Part shown: positions 52,913-61,051 of the stretch, one piece after another
How the letters are laid out: the number at the start of each line of letters is the position of its first letter
Position numbering within the stretch: the stretch's first letter is position 1
DNA from: Phyllobacteriaceae bacterium
GTDB lineage: Bacteria; Pseudomonadota; Alphaproteobacteria; Rhizobiales; Rhizobiaceae
Direction of reading: 5' to 3'
Length of the DNA: 64,000 nucleotides
Assembly: GCA_016711085.1 (NCBI GenBank)
Contig: JADJTR010000008.1
Location: forward strand, 53,837-117,836
Program-made: the position numbers and the translations under genes
Notes under the pieces: model-generated
Told to the model about the DNA's origin: nothing
The model's database searches: none
Seen by the model: only the letters and a program-made list of their open reading frames with translations

Positions 52913-54021
52913 GGGTCGACCTCTTCGATTTTGACCTACCGGAAGACCGCATCGCCCTTCGTCCCGCGAGCCCGCGCGACACGGCGAAACTTCTCGTGGT
53001 CGAAACGGGAGAGCCGTTTTCCGATCGCCTCGTCCGCGACCTGCCGGACTTGCTGCGCCCCGGCGATGCGCTGGTGTTCAACGACACCAAGGTGATCCCC
53101 GCCCGGCTTTTCGGCCGTCGGGCGCGCGACGGGCAGGAGGCCCGCATCGAGGCGACGCTGCACATGCGCGTCGCCCTGGATCGCTGGAAAGCCTTTCTGC
53201 GCCCGGCCAAGCGGGTGAAGGTCGGCGAGCGCATCCGTTTCGGCCGCGACGCCGAGGCTTGCCTCGCCGGCGCGCTCGACGCCACGGTGGTCGTGAAAGG
53301 CGAGGGCGGCGAGGCGACGCTCGCCTTCGATCTGGCCGGCCCGGCGCTCGACGACGCCATTCGCGCCGTCGGCCACACGCCGCTGCCGCCCTACATCGCC
53401 GGAAAGCGCGGCGACGACGCGCATGACCTTGCCGACTATCAGACGATCTACGCCCGCGCCGAGGGCGCCGTCGCCGCGCCAACGGCCGGGCTGCATTTCA
53501 CCCCGGACCTGTTCGCCGCGCTCGATGCACGGGGCGTTTCCCGGCATTTTGTCACGCTGCATGTCGGGGCGGGGACGTTCCTGCCGGTCAAGGCCGACGA
53601 TACGGCCGAACACCGCATGCACGCCGAGACCGGTGAAATTTCCGCCGAAACGGCGGCGGCGCTGAACGCGGTCAGGGCGGGCGGCGGGCGCATCGTCGCG
53701 GTCGGCACCACGTCGCTGCGTCTGCTGGAGAGCTCGGTCGGCGAAGACGGCCGGTTCCGGCCATGGTCGGGATCGACGGCGATCTTCATCACGCCGGGGC
53801 ATGCGTTCCGCACCGCCGATTTGCTGATGACCAATTTCCACCTGCCGCGCTCGACCTTGTTCATGCTTGTCTCGGCGTTTTCCGGGCTGGAGACGATGCG
53901 CGCGGCCTATGCGCACGCCATTGCGTCGGGGTACAGGTTCTATTCCTACGGCGACGCGTGTTTGCTGGAGCGCATCGCCTTTTCCCCTCCCCCTAGTGGG
54001 AGGGGCCAGGGGTGGGGGTAG
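52909..54021 (+). CDS. queA: S-adenosylmethionine:tRNA ribosyltransferase-isomerase
   Basis: 370 aa. MRVDLFDFDLPEDRIALRPA, LLRPGDALVFNDTKVIPARL, GAVAAPTAGLHFTPDL, VTLHVGAGTFLPVKADDTAE, LMTNFHLPRSTLFMLVSAF and YRFYSYGDACLLERIAF are QueA hallmarks. It transfers the ribosyl of SAM to preQ1-tRNA in queuosine synthesis. Family members end near GDA; here a repeat-derived tail SPPPSGRGQGWG follows and the TAG stop is the last codon of that repeat. Partner gene tgt follows. Confidence 0.95.
   Translation: MRVDLFDFDLPEDRIALRPASPRDTAKLLVVETGEPFSDRLVRDLPDLLRPGDALVFNDTKVIPARLFGRRARDGQEARIEATLHMRVALDRWKAFLRPAKRVKVGERIRFGRDAEACLAGALDATVVVKGEGGEATLAFDLAGPALDDAIRAVGHTPLPPYIAGKRGDDAHDLADYQTIYARAEGAVAAPTAGLHFTPDLFAALDARGVSRHFVTLHVGAGTFLPVKADDTAEHRMHAETGEISAETAAALNAVRAGGGRIVAVGTTSLRLLESSVGEDGRFRPWSGSTAIFITPGHAFRTADLLMTNFHLPRSTLFMLVSAFSGLETMRAAYAHAIASGYRFYSYGDACLLERIAFSPPPSGRGQGWG
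53980..54019 (+). repeat. REP-like palindromic element, copy 1 (inside the queA 3' end)
   Basis: Forty bases: TTTTCCCCTCCCCC, loop TAGT, GGGAGGGGCCAGGGGTGGGGGT. The first part folds as CCCCTCCC/GGGAGGGG. Identical, apart from the loop, to the reverse complement of copy 2 at 54090-54130. It encodes the foreign QueA tail. Confidence 0.9.
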
Positions 54022-54074
54022 CGGCGTGTCGACAGCGAGAGCCGCGAAAAGGGATTGTGAAACGAGGTCGGGAA

Positions 54075-55139
54075 TTGGCGAAGACATTGACCCCCACCCC
54101 TGGCCCCTCCCTTCAAGGGGGAGGGGAAAACGCCGCCGCCCGCTTCACCTTCACCCGCCACGCTGCCGACGGCCGCGCCCGCACCGGCGAAATCGCCATG
54201 CCGCGCGGCGTCGTGCGTACGCCGGCCTTCATGCCGGTCGGCACCGCCGGCACCGTGAAAGCCATGTTCATGGACGATGTGCGCGCCACCGGCGCCGATA
54301 TCATCCTCGGCAACACCTATCATTTGATGCTGCGGCCGGGGGCCGAGCGTGTCGCCCGCCTCGGCGGCCTGCACGAATTCGCCCGCTGGCCGGGTCCGAT
54401 TCTCACCGATTCCGGCGGCTTCCAGGTGATGAGCCTGTCGAAACTGCGCAAGATGGGCGAGGACGGCGTCATTTTCCGCAGCCACATCGACGGGGCGAAA
54501 TTCGAACTGTCGCCGGAGCGCTCGATCGAAATCCAGGGCCTGCTCGATTCCGACATCCAGATGCAGCTCGATGAGTGCGTCGCCTTGCCGGCGACCGAGA
54601 AGGAAATGGTCAAGGCCATGCATTTGTCGCTACGCTGGGCCGAGCGCTGCAGGAACGCCTTCGGCGACCAACCGGGCAAGGCGATGTTCGGCATCGTCCA
54701 GGGTGGCGATCAGGCGCGGCTGCGCGAGGAATCCGCCGTCGCGCTGACCGGCATGGATTTGAAGGGTTACGCCATCGGCGGGCTTGCTGTCGGCGAGCCG
54801 CAGGCGGTGATGCTGGAGATGATCGACGTGGTCGAACCGGTGCTGCCGTCCGCCAAGCCGCGCTATCTGATGGGCGTCGGCACGCCGGACGACCTGATCG
54901 AAGCGGTGCGGCGCGGCATCGACATGTTCGATTGCGTCATGCCGACGCGGGCAGGGCGGCACGGGCTGGCCTACACGCGCCGCGGCAAGGTCAACCTGCG
55001 GAACGCCCGACACGCCGACGACCCGCGGCCGCTCGACGCCGACAGCGACTGCCCGGCCGCGCGCGACTATTCGCGCGCCTATCTGCACCCTTGTCAACCG
55101 GCGGGGGGGGCCAGCGTCATCTGGCCTATTATCAGATGA
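54075..55139 (+). CDS. tgt: tRNA-guanine transglycosylase (3' end damaged)
   Basis: Core intact: GEIAMPRGVVRTPAFMPVGT, LGNTYHLMLRPGAERVARLG, PILTDSGGFQVMSLSKLRKM, LDECVALPATEKEMVKAMHL, FGIVQGGDQARLREESAVAL, KGYAIGGLAVGE, DDLIEAVRRGIDMFDCVMPT, ARAGRHG-like and GKVNLRNARHADDPRPLD. Exchanges G34 for preQ1 in tRNA. The zinc site reads SDCPAARDYSRAYLH: only one of the three usual cysteines. The start is uncertain: TTG 54075 or GTG 54057, both before the embedded repeat. After YLH the frame breaks at a G8 tract; HLAYYQMMAG continues in another frame and the true end, near 55170-55274, cannot be read. Confidence 0.88.
   Translation: MAKTLTPTPGPSLQGGGENAAARFTFTRHAADGRARTGEIAMPRGVVRTPAFMPVGTAGTVKAMFMDDVRATGADIILGNTYHLMLRPGAERVARLGGLHEFARWPGPILTDSGGFQVMSLSKLRKMGEDGVIFRSHIDGAKFELSPERSIEIQGLLDSDIQMQLDECVALPATEKEMVKAMHLSLRWAERCRNAFGDQPGKAMFGIVQGGDQARLREESAVALTGMDLKGYAIGGLAVGEPQAVMLEMIDVVEPVLPSAKPRYLMGVGTPDDLIEAVRRGIDMFDCVMPTRAGRHGLAYTRRGKVNLRNARHADDPRPLDADSDCPAARDYSRAYLHPCQPAGGASVIWPIIR
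54090..54130 (-). repeat. REP-like palindromic element, copy 2 (inside the tgt 5' end)
   Basis: Reverse-complement partner of copy 1: same arms, loop TTGAA in place of TAGT, separated by 70 bp. It is read in frame in tgt as TLTPTPGPSLQGGGE. Confidence 0.9.
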
Positions 55140-55270
55140 TGGCCGGCAGGGCGCTCGGGGGGGGGGGGGCGCCCCGCATGCTGACGCGGTCAGCACGTCG
55201 CCTCCCTATCAGGAGACCTGATGAAAGGCTTGCGCGCCGCGATCCAGGCGACGCCCGCTAGCGCCAGATC
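55103..55270. other. Disrupted tgt/ATP-grasp junction with G8 and G13 tracts
   Basis: G8 (55103-55110) and G13 (55157-55169) interrupt the end of tgt, and sequence resembling YQ-LMKGLRAAIQ (55215-55250) appears in broken frame before the ATP-grasp ATG. The expected ends of both genes are incomplete, so bases are probably missing or wrong here. Confidence 0.6.
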
Positions 55271-56642
55271 ATGAAGTCGCCGGGGCGGCGGCGGGCCGCG
55301 TTGGTGCAGGACAATGGCCGATTGGTCGACAAGGCCTGCGATGCCGAGGAAGTGTTTCGCCGCACCGGCATCACGTTCGCCGTCTATGGCGACAATGAAG
55401 CGGCCGAGCGCTTGATTCCGTTCGATATCGTGCCGCGCATCCTGTCGGGCCGCGAATGGCGGCGGCTGGCGCAAGGCATCGAGCAACGCGTCATCGCCAT
55501 CAACGCATTTCTCGACGACATCTACCATCGCCAGGAAATCCTGCGCGCCGGCCGCGTGCCGACCGAACTGATCGCCGGCAACGAGGCTTTCCTGCCCGAG
55601 ATGATCGGGGTGAAGCCGCCGGGCGGGGTCTATACCCACATTGTCGGCACCGACATCGTGCGCACCGGCGAGAACGAGTTCCTCGTGCTGGAGGACAACG
55701 CCCGCACGCCCTCCGGCGTTTCCTACATGCTGGAGAACCGTGAGACGATGATGCAGCTCTTTCCTGAGCTGTTTCACGACGTGAAGGTGCGGCCCGTCGC
55801 CAATTACCCCGAATTGCTGCGCCAATCGCTCGCCGCCGTCCGGCCCGCCGGCGCGGGCGACGCGCCGACCGTGGCGGTGCTGACTCCGGGCATCTACAAT
55901 TCGGCCTATTTCGAGCACGCCTTCCTGGCCGACCAGATGGGCGTGCAATTGGTCGAGGGGTCCGATCTGCGGGTCATCGACGGCGCCATCGCCATGCGCA
56001 CCACCGAGGGCTACAAGCGCGTCGATGTACTGTATCGCCGCGTCGACGATTCCTTCCTCGATCCGCTGACGTTCCGGCCCGATTCGACGCTCGGCGTACC
56101 GGGAATCATGGACGTCTACCGCGCCGGCCGCATCACCATCGCCAATGCGCCCGGCACAGGGATCGCCGACGACAAGGCGATCTATTCCTACATGCCGGAC
56201 ATCATCGAGTTCTATACGGGGCGAAAACCGATCCTCGGCAACGTGCCGACCTGGCGCTGCTCCGAACAGGACAGCCTCGCCTATGTGCTGGAGCATCTGA
56301 ACGAGTTGGTGGTCAAGGAAGTGCACGGCTCCGGCGGCTACGGCATGCTGGTCGGGCCGGCGGCGTCGAAGAAGGAAACCAAGCTTTTTCGCGCCAAGCT
56401 GATGGCGCGCCCGGCCCGGCAACTACATCGCGCAACCGACGCTGGCGCTTTCCACCGTGCCGATCCTCACCGAAAAGGGCCTGGCGCCGCGCCATGTCGA
56501 TCTGCGACCCTTCGTGCTGGTGTCGGACCGCGTGCGCATCGTGCCGGGCGGCTTGACCCGCGTGGCGCTGAAGGAGGGGTCGCTCGTCGTCAATTCCTCG
56601 CAGGGTGGCGGCACCAAGGACACCTGGGTATTGGACGACTGA
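55271..56642 (+). CDS. Circularly permuted ATP-grasp protein of the Anbu operon (N-terminus unclear, one-base break)
   Basis: EVFRRTGITFAVYGDNEAAE, RLIPFDIVPRILSGREWRRL, FLDDIYHRQEILRAGRVPTE, YVHI-like VYTHIVGTDIVRTGENEFLV, LEDNARTPSGVSYMLENRET, VDVLYRRVDDSFLDPLTF, WRCSEQDSLAYVLEHLNELV and KEVHGSGGYGMLVGPAAS are the COG2308-type signature. An indel at ~56418 shifts to NYIAQPTLALSTVPILTEKG, then SLVVNSSQGGGTKDTWVL to 56642. The first ~30 residues are not family-like. Expected to ligate carboxylates and amines (peptide-bond-like) with ATP; substrate unknown. Confidence 0.87.
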
Positions 56643-56643
56643 A

Positions 56644-57582
56644 ATGCTGCTCGGACGCACGGCCCAAGGCCTCTACTGGATGAACCGCTACGTCGAGCGG
56701 GCCGAAAACATGGCGCGTCTGCTCGAAACGGGCCTGCGCATGTCGCTGACATCGACGGCCGGAACCGACGAATGGGGCTCAGTGCTGATGAGCGCCGCCG
56801 CCGACTCGGCCTACAAGGCGAAGCACGGGGCCTATGAGGAGGAAAAAGTCGTCGACTTCATCCTGCGCGACCCCGACAACGCGTCGAGCGTCATGGCCGC
56901 CCTCGACTCGGCGCGCAACAATGGCCGCATGGTGCGCACGGCGCTGACGCGCGACACCTGGGAAAGCCTCAACGAAGCGTGGCTGGCGACCCGGACGATG
57001 CTCGGCCGCAAGGTGGAGCGCCGCGACCTGCCGAAAGTGCTCTCCGGCATCAAGCGCGAGACCGCGCTGTTTCGTGGCGCCTATTACAATACGCAGCTCA
57101 GGAACGAGATTTTCGATTTCTGCCAGCTCGGCACCTATATCGAGCGCGCCGACAACACCGCCCGCATCCTCGACGTGAAATATTACGTGCTGCTTCCGTC
57201 GGTGTCCTGGGTCGGCTCGAGCCTCGACAACTACCAGTGGGAATCGATCCTGCGATCGGTTTCGGCGCATCGCTCCTATCGCTTCGTCTACGAGGCGCAG
57301 TACCGGCCGCAGAACATCGCGGATTTTCTCATCCTCAATGTGCGCATGCCGCGATCGCTCGCCTTCTGCGTCCGTTTCATCGAGGAATCGCTTGCCTTCC
57401 GCGCCGCCGACTATGGCGCGCGCCACGCCTGCCACCAAACGCTCGACGCCATGAAGGCCAAGCTTGCCGTGGCCTCGGTGCGCGATATCATCGACGTCGG
57501 CCTGCATGAGTTCCTTGCCGGCATCATCGTCGACAACAACAAGCTCGGCGCGGAAATCGCCGAAGCCTATCGGTTCGCGTGA
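56644..57582 (+). CDS. Alpha-E domain protein (DUF403)
   Basis: 312 aa, all-helical. MLLGRTAQGLYWMNRYVERA is the diagnostic N-terminus, with GTYIERADNTARILDVKYYV in the middle. Clean frame. One base after the ATP-grasp stop. Alpha-E proteins (COG2307) always travel with the permuted ATP-grasp protein and are proposed to form a peptide-modifying complex; no enzymatic activity is established. Confidence 0.93.
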   Translation: MLLGRTAQGLYWMNRYVERAENMARLLETGLRMSLTSTAGTDEWGSVLMSAAADSAYKAKHGAYEEEKVVDFILRDPDNASSVMAALDSARNNGRMVRTALTRDTWESLNEAWLATRTMLGRKVERRDLPKVLSGIKRETALFRGAYYNTQLRNEIFDFCQLGTYIERADNTARILDVKYYVLLPSVSWVGSSLDNYQWESILRSVSAHRSYRFVYEAQYRPQNIADFLILNVRMPRSLAFCVRFIEESLAFRAADYGARHACHQTLDAMKAKLAVASVRDIIDVGLHEFLAGIIVDNNKLGAEIAEAYRFA

Positions 57583-57590
57583 GGTCGCCG

Positions 57591-58385
57591 ATGCGGCTGC
57601 ACGTCACCCATCGCACGCTCTATTCCTACGATTCACCCATCGCCTATGCGCTGCTGCGCTTGCGCCTGACGCCGGCGACCGGCCGTCTGCAAACCATCCT
57701 GTCTTGGTCGCTGTCGATCGACGGCGCGGATCGGGAGGTCGACTATGTCGACACCTACGGCAACGCGTCGAGCCTGCTCAGCGCCCATTCCGAACCGCAC
57801 CAGATTTCCATCACTGCCGCGGGAGAGGTCGAAACCCATGATCTGTCCGGCGTTTTCGGTCCGCATTTCGGTCATACGCCGCTCTGGCTCTTCGCCATGC
57901 CGACGCCGCTGACCGCGCCTGGCCCGCATATTGAAGCCGTCGCCGCGTCCGCGCCGCCGGGCGGCAATCTGGAAAGCCTGCACGCCATCAACGCTGCGCT
58001 CGCCGACGCCATTGTCTGGGAAGCCGGATCGACCGAAGTCCATACCTCGGGCGAGGAGGCGCTGGCGCAGGGCAGGGGCGTTTGCCAGGATCACGCCCAC
58101 GCCTTCTGCGCCGCCGCGCGCCTGCTCGGCTATCCCGCCCGCTACGTTTCGGGCTACCTCATGCGCAATGACGGCATCCATCAGGCGGCGAGCCACGCCT
58201 GGGCCGAAGCCCATGTCGAAGGTCTCGGCTGGGTCAACTTCGATCCGACCAACAATCAATCGCCCGACGAACGCTACGTCCGCCTCGCCATCAAACGCGA
58301 CTACCGCGACGCCATGCCGGTCGCCGGAATCGTGCTGGGGACGGCGCGCGAAACCCTTGCAGTCTCCGTTTCCGTCGAACAATAA
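57591..58385 (+). CDS. Transglutaminase-like cysteine peptidase-fold protein
   Basis: 264 aa. N-terminal bacterial transglutaminase-like region (LHVTHRTLYSYDSPIAYALL), then the core with the triad: Cys in GRGVCQDHAHAFCAAARLLG, His in AASHAWAEAHVEGLGWVNFD and Asp in FDPTNNQS. Member of the Anbu operon set (COG1305). Expected hydrolysis or transfer at amide bonds. ATG 57591 is chosen over an in-frame GTG 12 bp upstream. Confidence 0.93.
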   Translation: MRLHVTHRTLYSYDSPIAYALLRLRLTPATGRLQTILSWSLSIDGADREVDYVDTYGNASSLLSAHSEPHQISITAAGEVETHDLSGVFGPHFGHTPLWLFAMPTPLTAPGPHIEAVAASAPPGGNLESLHAINAALADAIVWEAGSTEVHTSGEEALAQGRGVCQDHAHAFCAAARLLGYPARYVSGYLMRNDGIHQAASHAWAEAHVEGLGWVNFDPTNNQSPDERYVRLAIKRDYRDAMPVAGIVLGTARETLAVSVSVEQ

Positions 58386-58413
58386 GGGACGAAATGGCAA
58401 CCGGAATCGCCTC

Positions 58414-59142
58414 ATGACCTATTGCGTCGGCTTGAAATTCGATCGCGGCCTGATTTTCATGTCCGACACGCGCACCAATGCCGGGGTCGACAACATCTCC
58501 GCCTTTCGCAAGATGCATGTCTGGGAAGAGCCGGGCGAGCGCGTCATCGTGCTCCTGTCCTCCGGTAATCTCGCCACCACGCAGGGCGTGATCAGCCTGC
58601 TCGACGAGCGCGCCAAGGCCCCGTCCGAGCGCCATCCGTACCTGCTCGGCACGCCGTCGATGTTCCAGACCGCCAAGCTGGTCGGCGAGACGCTGCGCGA
58701 GGTCATCGCCGCGGCGACTCCGCACGGCCAGAAGCAGGATTCCTTCGCCGCCTCGTTGATACTCGGCGGCCAGATCAACGGCACCGAACCGCGACTGTTC
58801 CAGATCTATCCTGAAGGCAATTTCATCGAGGCGACCGAAGACACGCCCTTCTTCCAGATCGGCGAGACCAAATACGGCCGGCCGATCCTGCTGCGCGCCT
58901 ATGAGCGCGACATGAGCTTCGAGGAAGCGACCAAACTGCTGATGGTGTCGTTCGATTCGACCGTCAAATCCAATTTGTCCGTCGGCCTGCCGCTCGACAT
59001 GCTGTGGTACGAAAACGGCGCGCACCGCATCAAACAGAAAAAACGCATCAACGGCGAAGATGCCTATTATCGCGCAATATCCGATGGATGGGGGCAGGCG
59101 TTGAAGAATGCGTTTAAAAGCCTGCCTGATTACCCCGGCTAG
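58414..59142 (+). CDS. Anbu, proteasome-like peptidase
   Basis: 242 aa. MTYCVGLKFDRGLIFMSDTR, then TNAGVDNISAFRKMHVWEEP: Thr2 becomes the N-terminal nucleophile after Met removal, and the conserved Asp (SDTRTNAG) and Lys (FRKMHVW) of proteasome beta-type active sites are in place. Then QKQDSFAASLILGGQING and VSFDSTVKSNLSVGLPLDML. HslV/beta-like ancestral beta subunit (COG3484). Published Anbu proteins form open lock-washer rings with weak or no protease activity; the substrate is unknown. The gene ends 3 bp before ureD. Confidence 0.94.
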   Translation: MTYCVGLKFDRGLIFMSDTRTNAGVDNISAFRKMHVWEEPGERVIVLLSSGNLATTQGVISLLDERAKAPSERHPYLLGTPSMFQTAKLVGETLREVIAAATPHGQKQDSFAASLILGGQINGTEPRLFQIYPEGNFIEATEDTPFFQIGETKYGRPILLRAYERDMSFEEATKLLMVSFDSTVKSNLSVGLPLDMLWYENGAHRIKQKKRINGEDAYYRAISDGWGQALKNAFKSLPDYPG

Positions 59143-59145
59143 GCT

Positions 59146-60000
59146 GTGAATGCCCGGCCGGACAGCGCGTCCTCGTTCGCCTCGATGCAGCGGGTTCGAG
59201 GCGTCTGCCGTCTCGGCGTCGAACGGCGCGACGGCGAAAACTGGCTCGCCGACCTCTACCAGGAGGGCGCAGCGAAAATCCGCTTTCCGTACGCCCAAGC
59301 CGGCGCGCCGCTCGAGGCGGTGCTGATCGCCACCTCCGGCGGTCTTACCGGCGGCGACCGCATGGACTGGACCGTCGATGTGGGCCGGGCCGCGTCGGCG
59401 ACGCTGACGACGCAGGCTTCGGAGAAAACCTATCGCGCCGACGCCGGAACCGCGAAGTCGCCGTCCGGCTCGCGGCTGGGAAGGGCGCAAACCTGTCCTG
59501 GTTGCCGCAGGAAACCATCCTGTTCGATCGCTCGGCCTGGCGCGATCAATCGACGTCGATATCAAGCCCGGCGCGCGCCTGCTGCTGGCCGAATCCTTCG
59601 TTTTGGCCGCACCGAAATGGGCGAAGTCGTCCGCTCGATCCAATTGCGCGACCGCTGGCGCGTCCGCGTCGATGGCGGGCTCGTCCATGCCGAGGATTTC
59701 CGCGTCGACGGCGACGCTGCCGCTATCCTGTCGCAGACCGCGACCGGCGGCGGCCGAACGGCCTTCGCGACGCTGCTGCTGGTCGGCGAGGATGGCGAAG
59801 CGCTGCTCGATCCGCTGCGCCGGCTATTCTCTTCGCAATCCGAGGCCGCCGCCGGGGCCAGTTTCTGGCGCGTCGGCCAATCCGGCAAGCTTCTTGCAAG
59901 GCTGGCGGCGAAAGATGGATACTGCCTGAGAAAGGCGCTGCAACCGGCGCTCGCCATGCTCAATGGGGTGGCGGGCCTGCCGAAAATCTGGGCAACATGA
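59146..60000 (+). CDS. ureD: Urease accessory protein UreD (frame breaks in the middle)
   Basis: From the GTG start: RVRGVCRLGVERRDGENWLA, DLYQEGAAKIRFPYAQA, ATSGGLTGGDRMDW, LTTQASEKTYRADAGTA. Then about four indels between 59455 and 59612 hide WLPQETILFDRS, IDVDIKPGARLLLAESFV and GRTEMGE; frame is regained at EMGEVVRSIQLRDRWRVRVD and runs clean to 60000. Repaired ~285 aa. UreD scaffolds UreFG on apo-urease for nickel delivery. ATG 59185 is an alternative start. First gene of the urease operon. Confidence 0.9.
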   Translation: MNARPDSASSFASMQRVRGVCRLGVERRDGENWLADLYQEGAAKIRFPYAQAGAPLEAVLIATSGGLTGGDRMDWTVDVGRAASATLTTQASEKTYRADAGTAKSPSGSRLGRAQTCPGCRRKPSCSIARPGAINRRRYQARRAPAAGRILRFGRTEMGEVVRSIQLRDRWRVRVDGGLVHAEDFRVDGDAAAILSQTATGGGRTAFATLLLVGEDGEALLDPLRRLFSSQSEAAAGASFWRVGQSGKLLARLAAKDGYCLRKALQPALAMLNGVAGLPKIWAT

Positions 60001-60011
60001 GGAAATAGGGC

Positions 60012-60315
60012 GTGCATCTGACCCCGAGAGAAAAGGACAAGCTGTTGCTCGCCATGGCGGCCATCGTGGCGCGCAAGCGGCTGGAGCGCGGCGTCAAGTT
60101 GAACCACCCTGAAGCGATCGCCCTGATTTCCGGATTTCGTCGTCGAAGGCGCGCGCGACGGTCGCTCGGTCGCCGATCTGATGCAGGCCGGCGCGCGGGT
60201 GTTGAGCCGCGCCCAGGTGATGGACGGCATCGCCGAGATGATCCACGAGGTGCAGGTCGAGGCGACGTTCCCCGACGGCACCAAGCTCGTGACCGTGCAT
60301 GAACCCATTCGTTGA
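60012..60315 (+). CDS. ureA: Urease gamma subunit (one-base break)
   Basis: GTG start: MHLTPREKDKLLLAMAAIVA, then RKRLERGVKLNHPEAIALIS. An extra base at ~60128 shifts to DFVVEGARDGRSVADLMQAG, ARVLSRAQVMDGIAEMIHEV, ending VTVHEPIR at 60315. Corrected length 100 aa, the exact UreA size. Structural subunit of urease (urea to ammonia and CO2). Twelve bp before ureB. Confidence 0.95.
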
Positions 60316-60327
60316 GAGAGAAACGGC

Positions 60328-60631
60328 ATGATCCCCGGTGAAATCCTGCCCGCCGCCGGCGACATCGAGCTGAACGCCGGCCGCGCCACGGTGACGCTGA
60401 CCGTCGCCAACACCGGCGACCGGCCGGTGCAGATCGGCTCGCATTACCATTTCGCCGAGGTCAATCCGGCGCTCGCCTTCGATCGTGCCGCCGCGCCGGC
60501 AAGCGGCTCGATATCGCCGCCGGCACGGCGGTGCGCTTCGAGCCGGGACAGAAGCGCGACGTGACGCTGATCGACATCGGCGGCGCGCGGCGCATTTACG
60601 GTTTCCGCCAGGACGTGATGGGGAACTATGA
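60328..60631 (+). CDS. ureB: Urease beta subunit (two one-base breaks)
   Basis: MIPGEILPAAGDIELNAGRA, IGSHYHFAEVNPALAFDRAA; a missing base near 60497 leads to GKRLDIAAGTAVRFEPGQKR, DVTLIDIGGARRIYGFRQDV. A missing A at 60624-60625 hides the true end: GTGATGGGGAAACTATGA would read VMGKL-stop, the normal UreB terminus. Repaired 101 aa. As given, the frame reads through into the next gene; this is not a real fusion. The TGA overlaps the next ATG by 4 bp. Confidence 0.93.
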
Positions 60632-61049
60632 GAATTCCCGCGACATTGGGTTTGGCGATGGCGCTTTGCCGCCCGCTTTCGCCGAAGACGAGCCGGCCAT
60701 CGACTGCGAGAACGCCATGGCGCAGCAGGACATGAACTGGTGCGCGGGCAAGGATTTCGAGGAAGCCGACGCCGAACTCAACAGCGTGTGGAAAGATGCG
60801 CTCGCCGCCGCGCGCGACAGCGACGCCAGCCTCACCGACATGGGCGATGATGGCCGCCCCGGTTACGAGGAGACGCTGAAGGCGGCGCAGCGCGCCTGGA
60901 TTGGCTTTCGCGACGAGTGGTGCGCCTATTACGGCTATCAGGCGCGCGGCGGCTCGCTGGAACCGATGCTGGTTTCCGGCTGCATGGCGGAACTGACAAG
61001 GACGCGAACGGCGGAATTGAACGATTCGTTGGAAGGACTGGGCAATTGA
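60628..61049 (+). CDS. Exported lysozyme-inhibitor LprI-like (DUF1311) protein (one-base break)
   Basis: Starts ATGAGAATTCCC at 60628; with one T restored at ~60675 the signal peptide is MRIPATLGLAMALLPPAFAE. The mature part DEPAIDCENAMAQQDMNWCA, DFEEADAELNSVWKDALAAA, YEETLKAAQRAWIGFRDEWC and SLEPMLVSGCMAELTRTRTA is the DUF1311 pattern with four cysteines (two disulfides). Some relatives inhibit lysozyme; a role in urease is not implied. Sits inside the urease operon between ureB and an acyltransferase gene. Confidence 0.85.
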
Positions 61050-61051
61050 CC

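Noticed and set aside
60328..61049. Apparent UreB-DUF1311 fusion protein
   Set aside because: Restoring one A gives the normal UreB end VMGKL-stop and restoring one T gives a proper signal peptide start for the DUF1311 gene, with a 4-bp ATGA overlap between them.
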